A stretch of DNA of 64,000 nt from Hydra vulgaris (lineage: Eukaryota > Cnidaria > Hydrozoa > Anthoathecata > Hydridae), in the NCBI RefSeq assembly GCF_038396675.1, contig NC_088928.1:11988501-12052500 (forward strand). Reading direction: 5' to 3'. This document shows, in pieces, positions 22,172 through 33,241 of this stretch (the stretch's first letter is position 1; every line of letters starts with the position of its first letter). Below the pieces are notes generated by a model. The model was not told the DNA's origin. It ran no database searches and was given only the letters and a program-made list of their open reading frames with translations. The position numbers and the translations under genes were made by a program.

Positions 22172-22738
22172 TTATATAACAATATTTTCAAAGGCGCTTT
22201 TAATATCCATGAGACGATTCAAGGGTGCACTGAACAAATGCATTTTATGCTTACATTTTTGTGAAGGGTCAGATGTACTAAATCCAAAGCATTCTAATCC
22301 GTCTGGATGAGTTACAATAATTTCTAAACTTTCAAGTGGAAATGTTCTGATAGTGTAATTGTCCTGATTGGGATCTGTCATGATTATACCCTTTAAGTTT
22401 ATTTCTAGACCAACTGAGCTGCCTCCGATACATCTTGTGTTACTTACTAATTTTCCTCCTTTTGCCATTTCTTTAAGAAACTGCTTATAACATTTTCGTA
22501 TGTGTTTCGACTTCAATGGTGGAGTTATAATTGTTGAACATATATATTTGACTTGAAACTTATACTCTTTAAGTTGTGGTTTTGCGTACAAAGAAAATTC
22601 TTTTGAAGGCTCTGAATCAATAATTGGACTTTCGCTAGGCAGTACCAAGCTTCTTCTAAATTTTTCCATTAATTTTGTCGGTTTAAATTTCTTTTTACAG
22701 TCTTTGTTAAATTTCATTTCTGTAGGAGAACTCATTAT
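22172..22738 (-). CDS. Triple-PTB adaptor gene, exon 3 (third PTB domain)
   Basis: Minus-strand acceptor CAATTATAG precedes 22738; the exon opens ATA ATG AGT in phase 0, matching the phase-0 donor at 23418, and ends TAA at 22172. It adds 188 residues: a basic stretch (KKKFKPTKLMEKFRRS), then a PTB/PH-like fold from about residue 805 to 936 of the joined protein. Strand cues are YKFQVKYICSTI, GLEINLKGIIMTD, FPLESLEI, ECFGFSTSD and KHKMHLFSAP, followed by the C-terminal helix LMDIKSAFENIV. The HKMHLF segment corresponds to the 'CHVF' strand of PTB domains. This domain is the most diverged of the three. It could alternatively be a separate small gene starting at the ATG at 22735, but the exact phase match and splice site favour one transcript. 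Confidence 0.8.
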   Translation of the reverse strand: MMSSPTEMKFNKDCKKKFKPTKLMEKFRRSLVLPSESPIIDSEPSKEFSLYAKPQLKEYKFQVKYICSTIITPPLKSKHIRKCYKQFLKEMAKGGKLVSNTRCIGGSSVGLEINLKGIIMTDPNQDNYTIRTFPLESLEIIVTHPDGLECFGFSTSDPSQKCKHKMHLFSAPLNRLMDIKSAFENIVI

Positions 22739-22983
22739 CTATAATTGAGTTATAAAATTAAGTATATTAATATATAATTAAAAATAATATTGATACTAAT
22801 ACTTTTTAGTATTTATTTTCTTGTAAAAATAAATACGAAAAGTTCTCAAAAAATTTCAAACAACTTAGTCTTGTTGCCGTCAAGTATCATCAGTTTTGGT
22901 CTTGTTACCTTACTGTCATTAAAAGAGCAAACAACGAGGTAGTAACAATCATCCTCGACTATGAGAAGCTTTTTTTATTAGAA

Positions 22984-23088
22984 CGATTTAAATCTTAGAC
23001 CAAAGGTTTAAGATTCAAATTGCACTAATAAAAAAGTAGAGCACTCTAACCATTAAATCACGAAGGCAAAAATGACAAACATTAGTGG
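22984..23088 (-). repeat. tRNA-like segment in intron 2 of the PTB gene
   Basis: On the minus strand GCCTTCGTGATTTAATGG is followed by TTAGAGTGCTC (A-box-like) and, 30 bases on, AATTTGAATCTTAAACC (B-box-like). The ends are decayed and no cloverleaf closes, so it is best read as a SINE or tRNA pseudogene. Confidence 0.4.
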
Positions 23089-23417
23089 ACCTAGAGTTCT
23101 ACTTCGTTGAAAGGGCGTTGTATTTTAGCGTAACAAAATACAACGCTCTTTTTCATAATTAACTCTACTACTTTTAAATATTCAAATACTTTAAAAGCAT
23201 TTTACTTTTAAAACTCGTATTAATTATTTTATTAACTCACTTTTGTTTATTTAAAGTTTAAAATGACAGCAAGTAGCTTGCTTCTTTAACACTATATTTG
23301 TGCCCCCCTCTTTCTCCATAAAAACAAAATTATTTTTATTCCCCTTATAGCCTTAAAGATAAGCCACTAGCATTTATTTTTTTCATATAACAACAAATTA
23401 ACTAAATTTACACTTAC

Positions 23418-24149
23418 TTGGTCTGCACAATACTCTAATGACTTGTAGGAACTTTGCTCACCAATACCGCTATCTAATCTTTGAAGAGGTTTTAATTGGT
23501 GGTCTGGAGCTGTAAATGATGTCTCTTCCGACTCTGTGTTAGTATTCAAAAGATGACTATCACTTAACGTTCGATCGCTTAAGCTAATGGCTTCTTCAGT
23601 ACACGTTGTATTGTTTATATTGCATAAGTTAGGTACTTCAGCTGATATATTTGAAGAACGATAAGTAGAATTTGAATTAAGTGAAGAATAAGAACCACAA
23701 AATGTTGAGTAGTGTTCACTATAAACGGGACTAATCTGAGATGTCTCTTTTGGGGAGTATGTTTTTTGAGAAGATAACGAAATAGCCTCAACAACTTGCG
23801 TTGCGGAATGATTCCTTGATGCACGATATACATGGCAAAAGCATTTTGTTTTTCCATTTGTTCCGGATTTGCTTAATACATAACCAAAGTATCGGTAATC
23901 TTTACTAAATATACCTAAAGATAATATCCAAGAAATATAATGACATTGTTCTTCTCCTGTAGAAGAGTCAATAACTAAAATATTTGAACCAAGAACTTCC
24001 AAGCTGACGTTTCTATAGTCTTTTGGATTTATTTTGTTTAAAGCAATTTCTATATATTCGTTTACATTAGGGAAACATTTTTTAACAGCAACGTTTCCAA
24101 TTTTTACGATGTAATGAAAACGATGAAATTCGGGTTGTATCATGCCAAA
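23418..24149 (-). CDS. Triple-PTB adaptor gene, exon 2 (second PTB domain)
   Basis: Acceptor CTTCAG ends at 24150 and donor CAA|GTAAGT begins at 23417; both junctions are phase 0 and the 732-base exon gives 244 residues. Residues about 510-625 of the joined protein form a canonical PTB domain: FHYIVKIGNVAV, helix NVNEYIEIALNKI, VSLEVLGSNILVID, CHYISWILSLGIFSKDYRYF, GYVLSKSG, KTKCFCHVYRAS, then helix ATQVVEAI. The remaining 120 residues are a Ser/Thr-rich linker with tyrosines (PVYSEHYSTF, SSYKSLEY) that could be phosphorylation sites. A 176-base intron separates it from exon 1. The 80-codon frame at 23615-23857 is a shadow in another frame. Confidence 0.9.
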
Positions 24150-24325
24150 CTGAAGATCGTAAAGACTTTTTAAACTTGAGACCTTATATTAAGATAAAAA
24201 ATATTTCAGAATGTATTACTACAAAAAAAGTATTATAAACTCAAAGCAATGCAATGTGGATTGAGTATAATGAGAAATAAATACATAAATAAGAAAACCT
24301 AACTTCTTTGGGAATAAAATTTTAC

Positions 24326-25837
24326 CTTTGGACACGTTTGAAATACATTCATTATTGCGTCGTATATCTCGTTTGCTTTTTCTGTATGTAAAACGTAGCA
24401 TCGAGCTTCGTTTCCTGTTTTGCAGGCAATAATTCCAAAAAAAAAAGCATTTTTAAGCACGACTTCAAAACTAACAACTTCATCAATTGCAAAAGTAACC
24501 AATAGGTCCCAGGATGTTACTGCGGTTCCAAAGCGAATAAATTCGCTTGTGACCTCTACGTACACTGGTTTCATTTCTAATACGTTTGTATTTTGAGCTA
24601 CGGTACTAACTGCAGTGTCCACACTTTCTTTGTTAACATTAGATACTGTAATGTTTCCTAGATAATGGGCTGGATAATAATTTAACCCACCAAACGAAGA
24701 ACTGTTTGTCCAAGTAGAATAGCGTTCGGCTCGTTTACTATATTGATTTACGCAGGAAGGGCTAAATGAATTCGATGCAAATGAGGATATTTCACTTGAT
24801 TGACTACTGCATATGCTACTTATTGGAGAACTGGTTGGATACGAAACTCCGTTAAAGTCTATATGAGAGTAATGGAGTTGTTCGCTGTTTTCAGATTGAA
24901 TAATATCAATTGGATGACTAGTTGATCTATTTCGCAATCCATCGTAATCCGCCGGCAAATCCCCAACATTTTTATATACGCTGTTATCAGAATCTTCATT
25001 ATTGCTGAAATTTTCATACAACTTGTAAACATTACTTACGTTACTATAAACTGAAGTTCGTTTTTGCTTTTTTTTTATATTTTTTGTGTTAATAGGGGAA
25101 AAACATTGCAGGTTAACATATTTTATTACGTCTTTATCCCCTTCAATGTAAGATGATCTATGTAAAGTGTTGCTTCTTCTATGTCTTGCGTGCAAATGTT
25201 CATGTCGAGTTTTGCAAGTATCTTTTGTAGATAGCTGAGAAGAATTGCTTATTGGTGATGTATTTTCTCTAAAACTTAAGTTATGCAAAGAATGAGCTCT
25301 TCTAATAATTACTGAGTTTTCGTCAAAATCTTCTCTTAGAATAAGATTTTCAGATTGCCTGGTTACTCGAGATTTTGTTTTCTCAGTAATCTTTTTACGA
25401 GTGACAATTTCTGTGTACACAGTTTCATCTTCTCTGCTTGAATTTCTTATGTAATTTTGTTTAAGTTTTTTATTGACATTGCTCTTATTAATATCGATTT
25501 GTTTTTGCTCTTCTGAGTTGCTTGAGTACGTGGAAACGGAGCTAGTAGAGCTGGTACTTTGGTGATGAACCTTTACTGAACTCCTTGGTGTTACGCTACC
25601 ATGTGTTTTATCTAATATTTCGATTGATTTTTTTATTTCGTTAGCTGTTAAGGTATTGTTAGTGTTAATATTTTTATCTACAACTATATTTTGTTGATGA
25701 TTTTGACCACTTGAAGTTTCGCTTGATTTGTTCATTTCAATATAAATAGGGTCAGGTATAGCTTCTTTGTATCTATTGTTACATTTGTTTTTATGATACT
25801 CTGAATCAATTTCCTCGTAAAAGCTTTCTCTGAACAT
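24326..25837 (-). CDS. Triple-PTB adaptor gene, exon 1 (disordered region and first PTB domain)
   Basis: The first ATG after the in-frame TGA is at 25837 (MFRESFYEEIDSEYHK). An earlier TTG at 25849 is in frame but not a likely start. The exon ends at a donor, CCAAAG|GTAAAA (24326), in phase 0. It encodes 504 residues. Residues 1-380 are low-complexity, rich in Ser, Asn, Thr and Tyr (for example VYSNVSNVYKLYENFSN), typical of a scaffold. Residues 387-500 are a PTB domain: YPAHYLGNITV, VYVEVTSEFIRF, VTFAIDEVVSFEVV, FFFGIIACKTG, ARCYVLHTE, helix IYDAIMNVFQ. Joined to exons 2 and 3 the protein is about 936 residues, cytoplasmic, with no membrane segment. Tandem PTB domains occur in FE65/APBB and TBC1D1/4, but no WW or TBC domain is visible, so orthology is not assigned. 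The sequence ACTGAGCTGAG upstream could be a trans-splice acceptor. Confidence 0.9.
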
Positions 25838-25849
25838 TTTTTTAAACAA

Positions 25850-26118
25850 CTCAGCTCAGTAAAAAAAATTAACGTTTGGTAGCTACAACATTACTTTTAA
25901 TAACACGATCACACTTTCCTAATAAAGTGCACAATACGTTCATTTATTTAAAATCTTACAGTGTGTGTACAGAATTTCAAAGTTGAAATAGTGTTTAACT
26001 ACACAGCTTCAAGCAAACAAACTTTTATGTGAAGGAAATCCATTTCATAATTGATTTTGTTGACAATTGCGTTGTAGTAGACATAACTATTTCCTTTTTG
26101 AAGTGTTTGTGTAACAAC
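25850..26118. other. Upstream region of the PTB gene
   Basis: Contains the presumed 5' UTR or trans-splice acceptor (minus-strand TTTTTTTTACTGAG around 25853-25868). No TATA box or initiator could be told apart from AT-rich background. Confidence 0.4.

Positions 26119-26181
<63 letters not shown>
26119..26181. repeat. (TA)n microsatellite
   Basis: About 62 bases of uninterrupted TA, 280 bases upstream of the PTB gene start. Three overlapping IY-repeat frames here are artefacts of the repeat. Confidence 0.95.
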
Positions 26182-26184
<3 letters not shown>

Positions 26185-27068
26185 TTAAACAAATATATTT
26201 GTTTAAAAGTTTTTTTTGAACAATATTGAAAAGAAATTTGTGAAAAATTCAAAATAAACTTTTAAGTGCAGACACAGGAATTAGTTTGTGCCGAAAACAA
26301 TCAAAACTTTTATTAAATCCACTTCAAAATTTTCCATTTTCAAATAATTACTTTTTTTTTGCTTCCGCTAACAATATTCAATTTACTCCACATTACTTGA
26401 ATAAACTTAGTAGAATAGTCTGAACTGGACTACCTAAGGGGTAATTTTTTTTTACTAAAGGTGTTTAGCCATATTGTTAGAAAAACAACCTTACAATAAT
26501 TTTACCAATATAATCCCAGTGTAATATTATTGATAGAACTGTAATCCCAATGTAATAATATTGATAGGAACCGCTAATATTAGAGTGATATTAATGATTC
26601 TAGTAATAATGGAGATAAACTCGGATAATATCAAAACATTCAGTAATGTTTAAAATGGCGTTTAAGACAACTCATCTTTAGATATTTTTAAAAAAAATAA
26701 CTTGAGGATTTCTTGAAAAAATAAAGAACTTGAGGATTGTTTAGAAGAATAAAGAACTACAGAAAGAAGAAATTTTATCAATTAAACTTTTATTTTGTTA
26801 TAAACATTTTAAAAAATCTGGTCGAAGACCACCCAATTCTTGCGTGTTTTCTAACATAATTCAATGAGTGGATTGATGTTTCAATAAGCAAAATTTTATA
26901 ATATCAAAGAAATCAAAAAAACTATTATTTCTTTTTGTTAAATCTTATTTTTCATTAGTAATTTCTTTCCGGTAATTTATAATACTGTATATGTTCTGGC
27001 ACTCTAATCCCTAGCCTATACGAAAAACGTGATGTAAAAAAAAACAAAAAAAAAAAGTAATGTAAAGG
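26182..27068. other. AT-rich stretch, nothing recognised
   Basis: A short direct repeat of TGTAATATTATTGATAG-like sequence occurs near 26520-26575. No gene seen. Confidence 0.5.
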
Positions 27069-27078
27069 ACTGTAGAAT

Positions 27079-27658
27079 AGGGTGGAGTGAATTTTATTTT
27101 TTTTTACAATTCATTTAGCCTGGGTGTGCAAAAGTTGTCTATTCATTTCAGAAATACTCTGGAAAAATATCAATGCTCTAGGAAATTTTCTTGAGGTGCC
27201 TCCAGACCTTTAAAATTTTAATGGGTCCCTAATATTATATAAAAATATTTTTTTCAAAAGTATGTCATGTTGGGTCTCAAAAGAAGCAAAATTTTATAAA
27301 AAATTTTGTTTTATAGTTTATTGCAGAAAAAATAACCTTTTAAACTAAAAATGAAAAAAGATTATTTTTTGATAATATTTTCAAAAAAAATCTTAAATAA
27401 TAATTTGTTTATAAAATAATTGATATTTTTGAAATTTTTATAAAATTTTGCTTCTTTTGAGACCCAACATGACATATTTTTGAAAAACTTTTTTTTATAT
27501 AATATTAGGGACCCATTAAAATTTTAAAGGTCTGGAGGCACCTCAAGAAAATTTCCTAGAGCATTGATACTTTTCCAGAGTATTTCTGAAATGAATAGAC
27601 AAATTTTGCACACCCAGGCTAAATGAATTGTAAAAAAAACTAAAATTTACTCCACCCT
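27079..27658. mobile_element. 580-bp hairpin element with 10-bp target duplication
   Basis: The left end AGGGTGGAGTGAATTTTA and right end TAAAATTTACTCCACCCT are inverted, and the arms stay about 95% complementary for some 230 bases (landmarks TTAGCCTGGGTGTGCAAAA, CTCCAGACCTTTAAAATTT, GTTGGGTCTCAAAAGAAGC) around an AT-rich loop near 27310-27420. ACTGTAGAAT at 27069-27078 is repeated exactly at 27659-27668. Very long TIRs with a 9-10 bp TSD are typical of Mutator-like (MULE) foldback MITEs. No coding capacity. Confidence 0.92.
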
Positions 27659-28046
27659 ACTGTAGAATAAGTCTCAATCAAAACTCGGAATTTCGCTCCA
27701 TTAAGGTGCACTCAACGGGATGGTTTACGTAGCCCTCCTTATCAATTTCGCATATATGACCAAAGTAGACATTGAACTCTCCGTTTTTAAGGCAACGTTT
27801 TATCCAATATTTTCCAAAAATGAAATTAATTTAAAACGATTGGTATTTAAAAAAAATATGAAATTTAGTGTAATACTTAATTTTGCTTCTTTTTTTTGAG
27901 ATTTATTGTAAATTAATTTTTTTTTTAATGAATCAATTTACTTTAATTGCGTTAAGTATTAATAATGAACGAACTTTCAAAGTACTATTATAATAACTGT
28001 TCTGAGAAAATTTTTGTTTTCAAGTCAAAATGTTTTAAAGAACGCA

Positions 28047-29042
28047 CAGTGGGACAGAATTGCTTCAAAACTGGACATTTAACTAAAATGAAAAATGGCG
28101 TTATGAAATATTTTTTGTGGTAATGTATAATTGAGTTTCTGGTCTATCTTATACATTTGTTTTTCTGAGGATAGAACTGGTTTTTAACCCTGTATAACCC
28201 ATAATCTAGCTTAATTCTTTTGTTTAAAAAATAATTCGCCTGCGCGAGTTATTAGTACTACTTTGTTTTTATAGTGTTAAAGCTGAAAGTTTGTTAAAAG
28301 TCCCAAATTATTTTCAGGGATTCTTCAATCTTAGGTTTGCGCTATCTTTTGCTATTGATAAAATATTTTTAAAGTCCCTAAAATATATATTAATAGGACT
28401 TAAAAATAGTGCATTTAAAATATTTTATTTCTATTTAATTTTTTCAAACAATGCGCTTTTTGTTTGTGTCCTAACTTAGTTGCAGTTTCAAATTTTTTTT
28501 TTCATTTATAAACTTTAGAAATTGCTGACGATTACAGATTGTAAAACTTTTTTTGTTTTTGTTTCACTTATTGAGGCCTTTTGTGTGTATTAGTGTCAAT
28601 TACATTAGTAGAAACCAAGTCATGAACAAATGAACTAACGAGGTTCTGTTTTTTTTTGTGAGATTTGTTTTTAGCAAACTTAAACGAATAAATCTAATCT
28701 AGTTTTTAAGTAGCTTTTTTTGAGTGACTTTTTACATAAAATTTGAATTACTGTAATTTATTTTAGTGAATCGATTAGAATATGTTTTAATATTATTTAT
28801 TCATGGAAGCTTTTGACTTTTTTCTTTTTTCTATTATCACTTACCGGTTTTTTAAAAAACTTTACTCGAAATTACTCAAAAATACATTAAAAACGTCTTA
28901 CAATTATAAATAAATGTTTAAAAATCTATGAAGTATTTTTTTCCTAAGTCTAACAAGTGCCCTTTAAAGAATTATTTAATTTAAAAATACAAAACAAAAA
29001 AAAGTTACTTTTGTCCAGTGTTAAAGCTATTCTGCCCCACTG
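28047..29042. mobile_element. About 1-kb element with CAGTGGGACAG ends (hAT-like?)
   Basis: The left end from 28045 (CACAGTGGGACAGAATTGCT) and right end to 29044 (…ATTCTGCCCCACTGTG) are inverted over 32 bases with about six mismatches, both including GTCCAG(T/A)-type inner boxes. Ends of the form CAGTG…CACTG recall hAT elements; the flanks AGAACGCA and GGGACGCA are similar (6 of 8) as expected of an old 8-bp TSD. The interior has no recognisable transposase; the 62-codon frame at 28291-28479 is unsupported. Confidence 0.7.
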
Positions 29043-29237
29043 TGGGACGCACTGTGGGACGCATCAATCAAAAAATAATGAAAATTCATGAAACTGAATT
29101 TATTTTATGCATAATTAAGTTCATGCATAAAATATTTTAATTATACAAATGCCTTATAAAGTGCATTAATGACTTTAGATATATAAAACACATACCAGAA
29201 AGTTCAAGATTGTTACCTGTTAATTAGATTGTATTAT

Positions 29238-29280
29238 TTGCCACGTTGTAGATTGCGTTGCGATCTACAACGTGGCAAAC
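29238..29280. repeat. Perfect 17-bp inverted repeat
   Basis: Arms TTTGCCACGTTGTAGAT (29238-29254) and its exact complement (29264-29280) around a nine-base loop TGCGTTGCG. Confidence 0.9.
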
Positions 29281-30698
29281 GTTGTGCATGTAAAAAAATA
29301 GTCTTACGTTATAAAAATACACTTTAGCGTTGCTTTATAAAAATACTTTTTATTTTGCACCATTAGTGTCTTTTACCATATTTTGATAGATTTAGCATGT
29401 GAAAGAAGTATTTAACGGTATATTTAAATAATATTTCTTATAAAAATCCTCGTTGATTATTTAAGACAAAACAAGATTGGGCACGTTACAAAAAGTCCTT
29501 TTATCAGGTTTGTTCACCTAAAGACTATCTAAACAATGGTTATTGACTTCAGACAACTAAGCTAATTTTAACCTGACTTTTAAATAAACAATGACAACAA
29601 TCAAAGCGTGTTTCTTAAACCAAATAAACAAAATTGTATAAATAATAAGTTTTCAAAATGGCAACACGAATAAGATTTTATATTCATGAAAGAAAAAAAT
29701 TTCTTAGATAAAATTAAAAACTTAAAAACAACCCCAATAATTAGTCTGATTATATTTGTTGATGTTTAAGACATGGTTAAAACTTTATATGATTGTAGAT
29801 AAAGTGTTTTTTTTTTCAGAATAAACTATTATAAATTATATTCTAAGATAACCCTCACTTATTATTTAAACTTAACGGAAATTAAAACGCTTTGTCGGTA
29901 AAAAAAAAAAAAAAAAAAAAACAGAAAAAAATGTCTATCTTCAAAAAAAAATCTAAAATTATTGTACTTTCAATTTTTATAGCTATTGGCGTTGGCAAAA
30001 ACCGGTATGCAAAGGAGAAAAAATCCATCTGATAACTGCACTTTTTTTTTCTCCCCTTTACAACTTTTTAAAAGATGCTCATTCATTTTACTATGGAATG
30101 ACCACATATTGCTGATAGCTTAACAACCGCATATAGGCGACGCATATTACCGAAAGCACAATGATTAAGTATCATTTACACAGAATGACAACCACATTTA
30201 TTACCGTATATTGCTGACACGTATCGTCGATCAACATAACAACTATGTAATGCCAACACATATTGCTGACACAGCAATTGCCTTTGAAAAATGTTATTTA
30301 AAAAAATGATCTTAAGCTATATTTAAGTTGGAAATGTTTTTGTAAAAGTTAATTAGAAAGTTAAAATAAAATAACACTTAGGGCGTTTATTTAGGGCGTT
30401 TATTTAGGGGAAAACAGGGGAAGATTGCTTTTCACATAACAACTCAACAAAAAAACTTGAAAATGGGCAAAAACCAAACTGTTTTTACAACTTGTATTAT
30501 AAAGCCCAAATTGTTTTGTTTTTTTAATATTGTTAACACAGTTTTATACGCAAATGAGACCCTGTTGTATTGGCTGGGGATCAAAAACTAAGCAACAATC
30601 CTAGATAATAGGATTTAACCTGCATAAGTTTTTTTATTATAAGTTAAATGGTATTTTTTAAGTATGCACATTTTTTAAAACTTACACTCCATGTGTAA
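29281..30698. other. AT-rich stretch, no gene seen
   Basis: Contains a poly(A) run at 29900-29923, several loosely repeated CATATTGCTGACA motifs at 30105-30280, and a duplicated TTAGGGCGTTTA at about 30378-30412. No coding frame of note. Confidence 0.5.
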
Positions 30699-30780
30699 GT
30701 GTGGTTCATCAACTGCACCGTGCGGTCCAACTGCAAAGTGTGGTCCATCAACTGCAACTGTGCGGTCCATCAACTGCACC
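30699..30780. repeat. Minisatellite GTGCGGTCCATCAACTGCA
   Basis: Four imperfect units of 18-22 bases (GTGTGGTTCATCAACTGCA, GTGCGGTCCAACTGCA, and so on). GC content is well above the flanks. Confidence 0.85.
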
Positions 30781-31300
30781 AGTCTAGCCACAATCCCGCC
30801 ATTTATTATTTTTAAGAGAGATTTTTACCTTATTCTAAAAACCAGATTTTGAAAAGGTTTTAGTTTTAAATGTTTATTCTATGGTTTATACGCTATAATC
30901 TGGTCTCATTAACATATTTCTCTTTAACATGTGCATAAAATAGACTTTATCTCAAATTGTACATAAGAATAGTCACCAGATATGTATATTTCAAAAAGTA
31001 TATATTTTAATAGCTATATTACATGCGGTAAAATAAAACTCTAAATACATTTTGAATATTATATATTTTATTTAAAAAATAACATTGTCCTTGATTTTAA
31101 TAAAAAATCACAAAATTTACTTTGCGGTAATTTTTCAACGGTTCATAATTTACCGGTAAATTTTACCTCCGCAACACTTTTATTTATATTCAACATTGAT
31201 ATAGGTCTACTTCTATTCAAAATAAATAAGTTAAACAAAATTAATTATAATTACCTTTTAAAATAAATTATTGGTAAATGAAATAACAAATATTAACAAC

Positions 31301-31446
31301 AAGTTATTGAAAAAGCCATGACCTTGTCACAAAATAAAAACACCAAGTTATTCAGCAAACCATAACCTAGTCGCATAAATACCAAGCTATTGAATAAGTC
31401 ATGACCTTACCACAGAATATAAACACCAAGTTATTGATAAAGCCAC
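31301..31446. repeat. Minisatellite M (about 43-bp unit), locus 1
   Basis: Three and a half imperfect units with the pattern CCATGACCTTGTCACA, AAACACCAAGTTATT. The same unit forms an array at 43523-43650. Confidence 0.75.
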
Positions 31447-31501
31447 GTATAAGTAAATATAAATCATACCAAGTATAAATGTTGGAAAAAAAGACAAAAA
31501 C

Positions 31502-31563
31502 TAATATCACTTTTGTTCGTGTGATATTCGCTAACATCACTTTTGTTCTTGTGATATTCGCAA
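31502..31563. repeat. 31-bp tandem duplication
   Basis: CATCACTTTTGTTC(G/T)TGTGATATTCGC occurs twice; each unit is itself a weak hairpin (ATATCAC and GTGATAT). Confidence 0.85.
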
Positions 31564-32239
31564 TTTAGATTTAATAACTTTTTAATTTTCAATTTTTCTC
31601 ATTGAAATTTTGTGTTGTTTAATCATTTTTTTTAATATTTCATGCTTAATTATTTGTTTTTATATTTCTAATTTTTTTATTTTTTTTATTTTTGAAATTG
31701 AAAGGCGAGTTATTCTAATTCCTTAAAATTTAATTTTAACTTAAGTTTAAAAACTTTAACAAGTTTTATAAAAACTAACATCTTTAACTAATTTATAGCG
31801 TTTTTTTACTATATTTATTGCAACTTTTAAAGATTGCAAGAAAAATTTGTAAAAAATAAGTAAAAAACATTTATCCTTTAACATATAATAAATTTTGATG
31901 TTTGAGAGTATGATTAAAAAATAAATCATTAGTTATTTAAAAAGTTTAATAATGTGGATACCATAAATTTTTTTTGTAAAATGCCACCTTGCATTTTTGA
32001 AACGGTTCAGCTGGACTACTATATTTGAAAAATGCTAAAATTTGTAAAAATTTTTGACCTATTTATTGGACAAACAAAACTTTAAAATAAGCTTATGTAA
32101 AAAAAGATGGAGGCAAAAAAAAATTGCTATACTTTTATCAATATATCATAAAATGTGTATATAAAATAATATACTTTCAAAAATAATAAAAATCAAAAGT
32201 TAGTTATCATATTTGTATAGAATTTGAAACAGTTAAAAA
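31564..32239. other. AT-rich stretch, nothing recognised
   Basis: No coding frame, tandem repeat or terminal repeat seen. Confidence 0.5.
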
Positions 32240-32241
32240 TA

Positions 32242-32817
32242 GGGGAGAGTGGGGTATTGGCGAACACCTAAGCGGGAATGCGAATTAAAGACACCAATTA
32301 TACAAAATTGATCATATTTATTGCTTATCAATTAGTTTAACTACTCAGTCACAAACCCTCAAAAGCAATTTTTAAAAATCTTATTATAAAAATAAAAATT
32401 TAAGGCAAAAATAAAACTCTTGGTGTTTGGAATTACCCTACCTACGTGGGGTAATTCCGAACACATCGGGGGGCAATCACAAACACTGTTGTGTAATAAT
32501 GAATAAAATGCTAATTGGAATAACTAAGTCTAAAAATTATATTATGCAACAACAACAACAAAATAGGAGTGACTTTATTGCCATAGAAGCTCCAACAGAG
32601 TGTTACTCAAGAAAAAAGTTGCATAAAATTATCAGAAAAAGTTAAAATCAAATCATAATAAACAACATCCGCAGCTTCATTACACTACTGCACGTCTGGA
32701 ACTGAGCATAGTATCCCTTCTCAGCAGGTAAAAAAAAATTGTCGAATTTATTTTTTTACAATGCTGTTTTGACCATGTTTGGAGTTACCCCGCGTTCGCC
32801 ATTACCCCACTCTCCCC
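32242..32817. mobile_element. 576-bp element with GGGGAGAGTGGGG ends
   Basis: The left end GGGGAGAGTGGGGTATTGGC and right end (complement GGGGAGAGTGGGGTAATGGC) are inverted over about 26 bases with two mismatches and flanked by TA on both sides (32240-32241, 32818-32819). A second GGGGTAATTCCGAACAC motif lies inside at 32449. TA duplication plus these ends suggests a Tc1/mariner/pogo-type non-autonomous element. The frame at 32427-32645 has a Gln run and no recognisable domain. Confidence 0.85.
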
Positions 32818-33149
32818 TACTATTGGAGGAAAAAGGTTGCGCAACTTTCTTTTCCGATTTTGATTAGGTTCTCAAAAGAGGCTTTTAAAAAGAAACGAAA
32901 AAACTGTGAATAAACTTGTCACTAGTGGTTTTGCAATATGCTGTTTGTAATTTCACACACGCGTTCACGAGAGTCTATATTAGCGAAATAAAAACCAGAT
33001 TGAGTATAAAATTAAATATTTATTTTAGCATTCATCATCCCCGTACCAGGAACGCTTTACCTAGCAGCATCAACCTTATTTATTAACCCCTATTACATTC
33101 TGCTTATCAGCAACAATGCTTATACCATATCAAATTTTTTTATTAAAAA

Positions 33150-33237
<88 letters not shown>
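33150..33237. repeat. (TA)n microsatellite
   Basis: About 88 bases of TA repeats. A related TCTTATATAC/ATAAA run with three copies of AAATCTTATATA follows at 33780-33833. Confidence 0.95.

Positions 33238-33241
<4 letters not shown>

Noticed and set aside
23615..23857. 80-codon minus-strand frame
   Set aside because: It overlaps exon 2 of the PTB gene in another frame and has no domain.
30699..30780. Regular short repeats suggesting a CRISPR array
   Set aside because: Units are contiguous without unique spacers, and the DNA is eukaryotic.
32427..32645. 72-codon frame inside the GGGGAGAG element as a transposase
   Set aside because: It contains a Gln run and no helix-turn-helix or catalytic motif that I can recognise.
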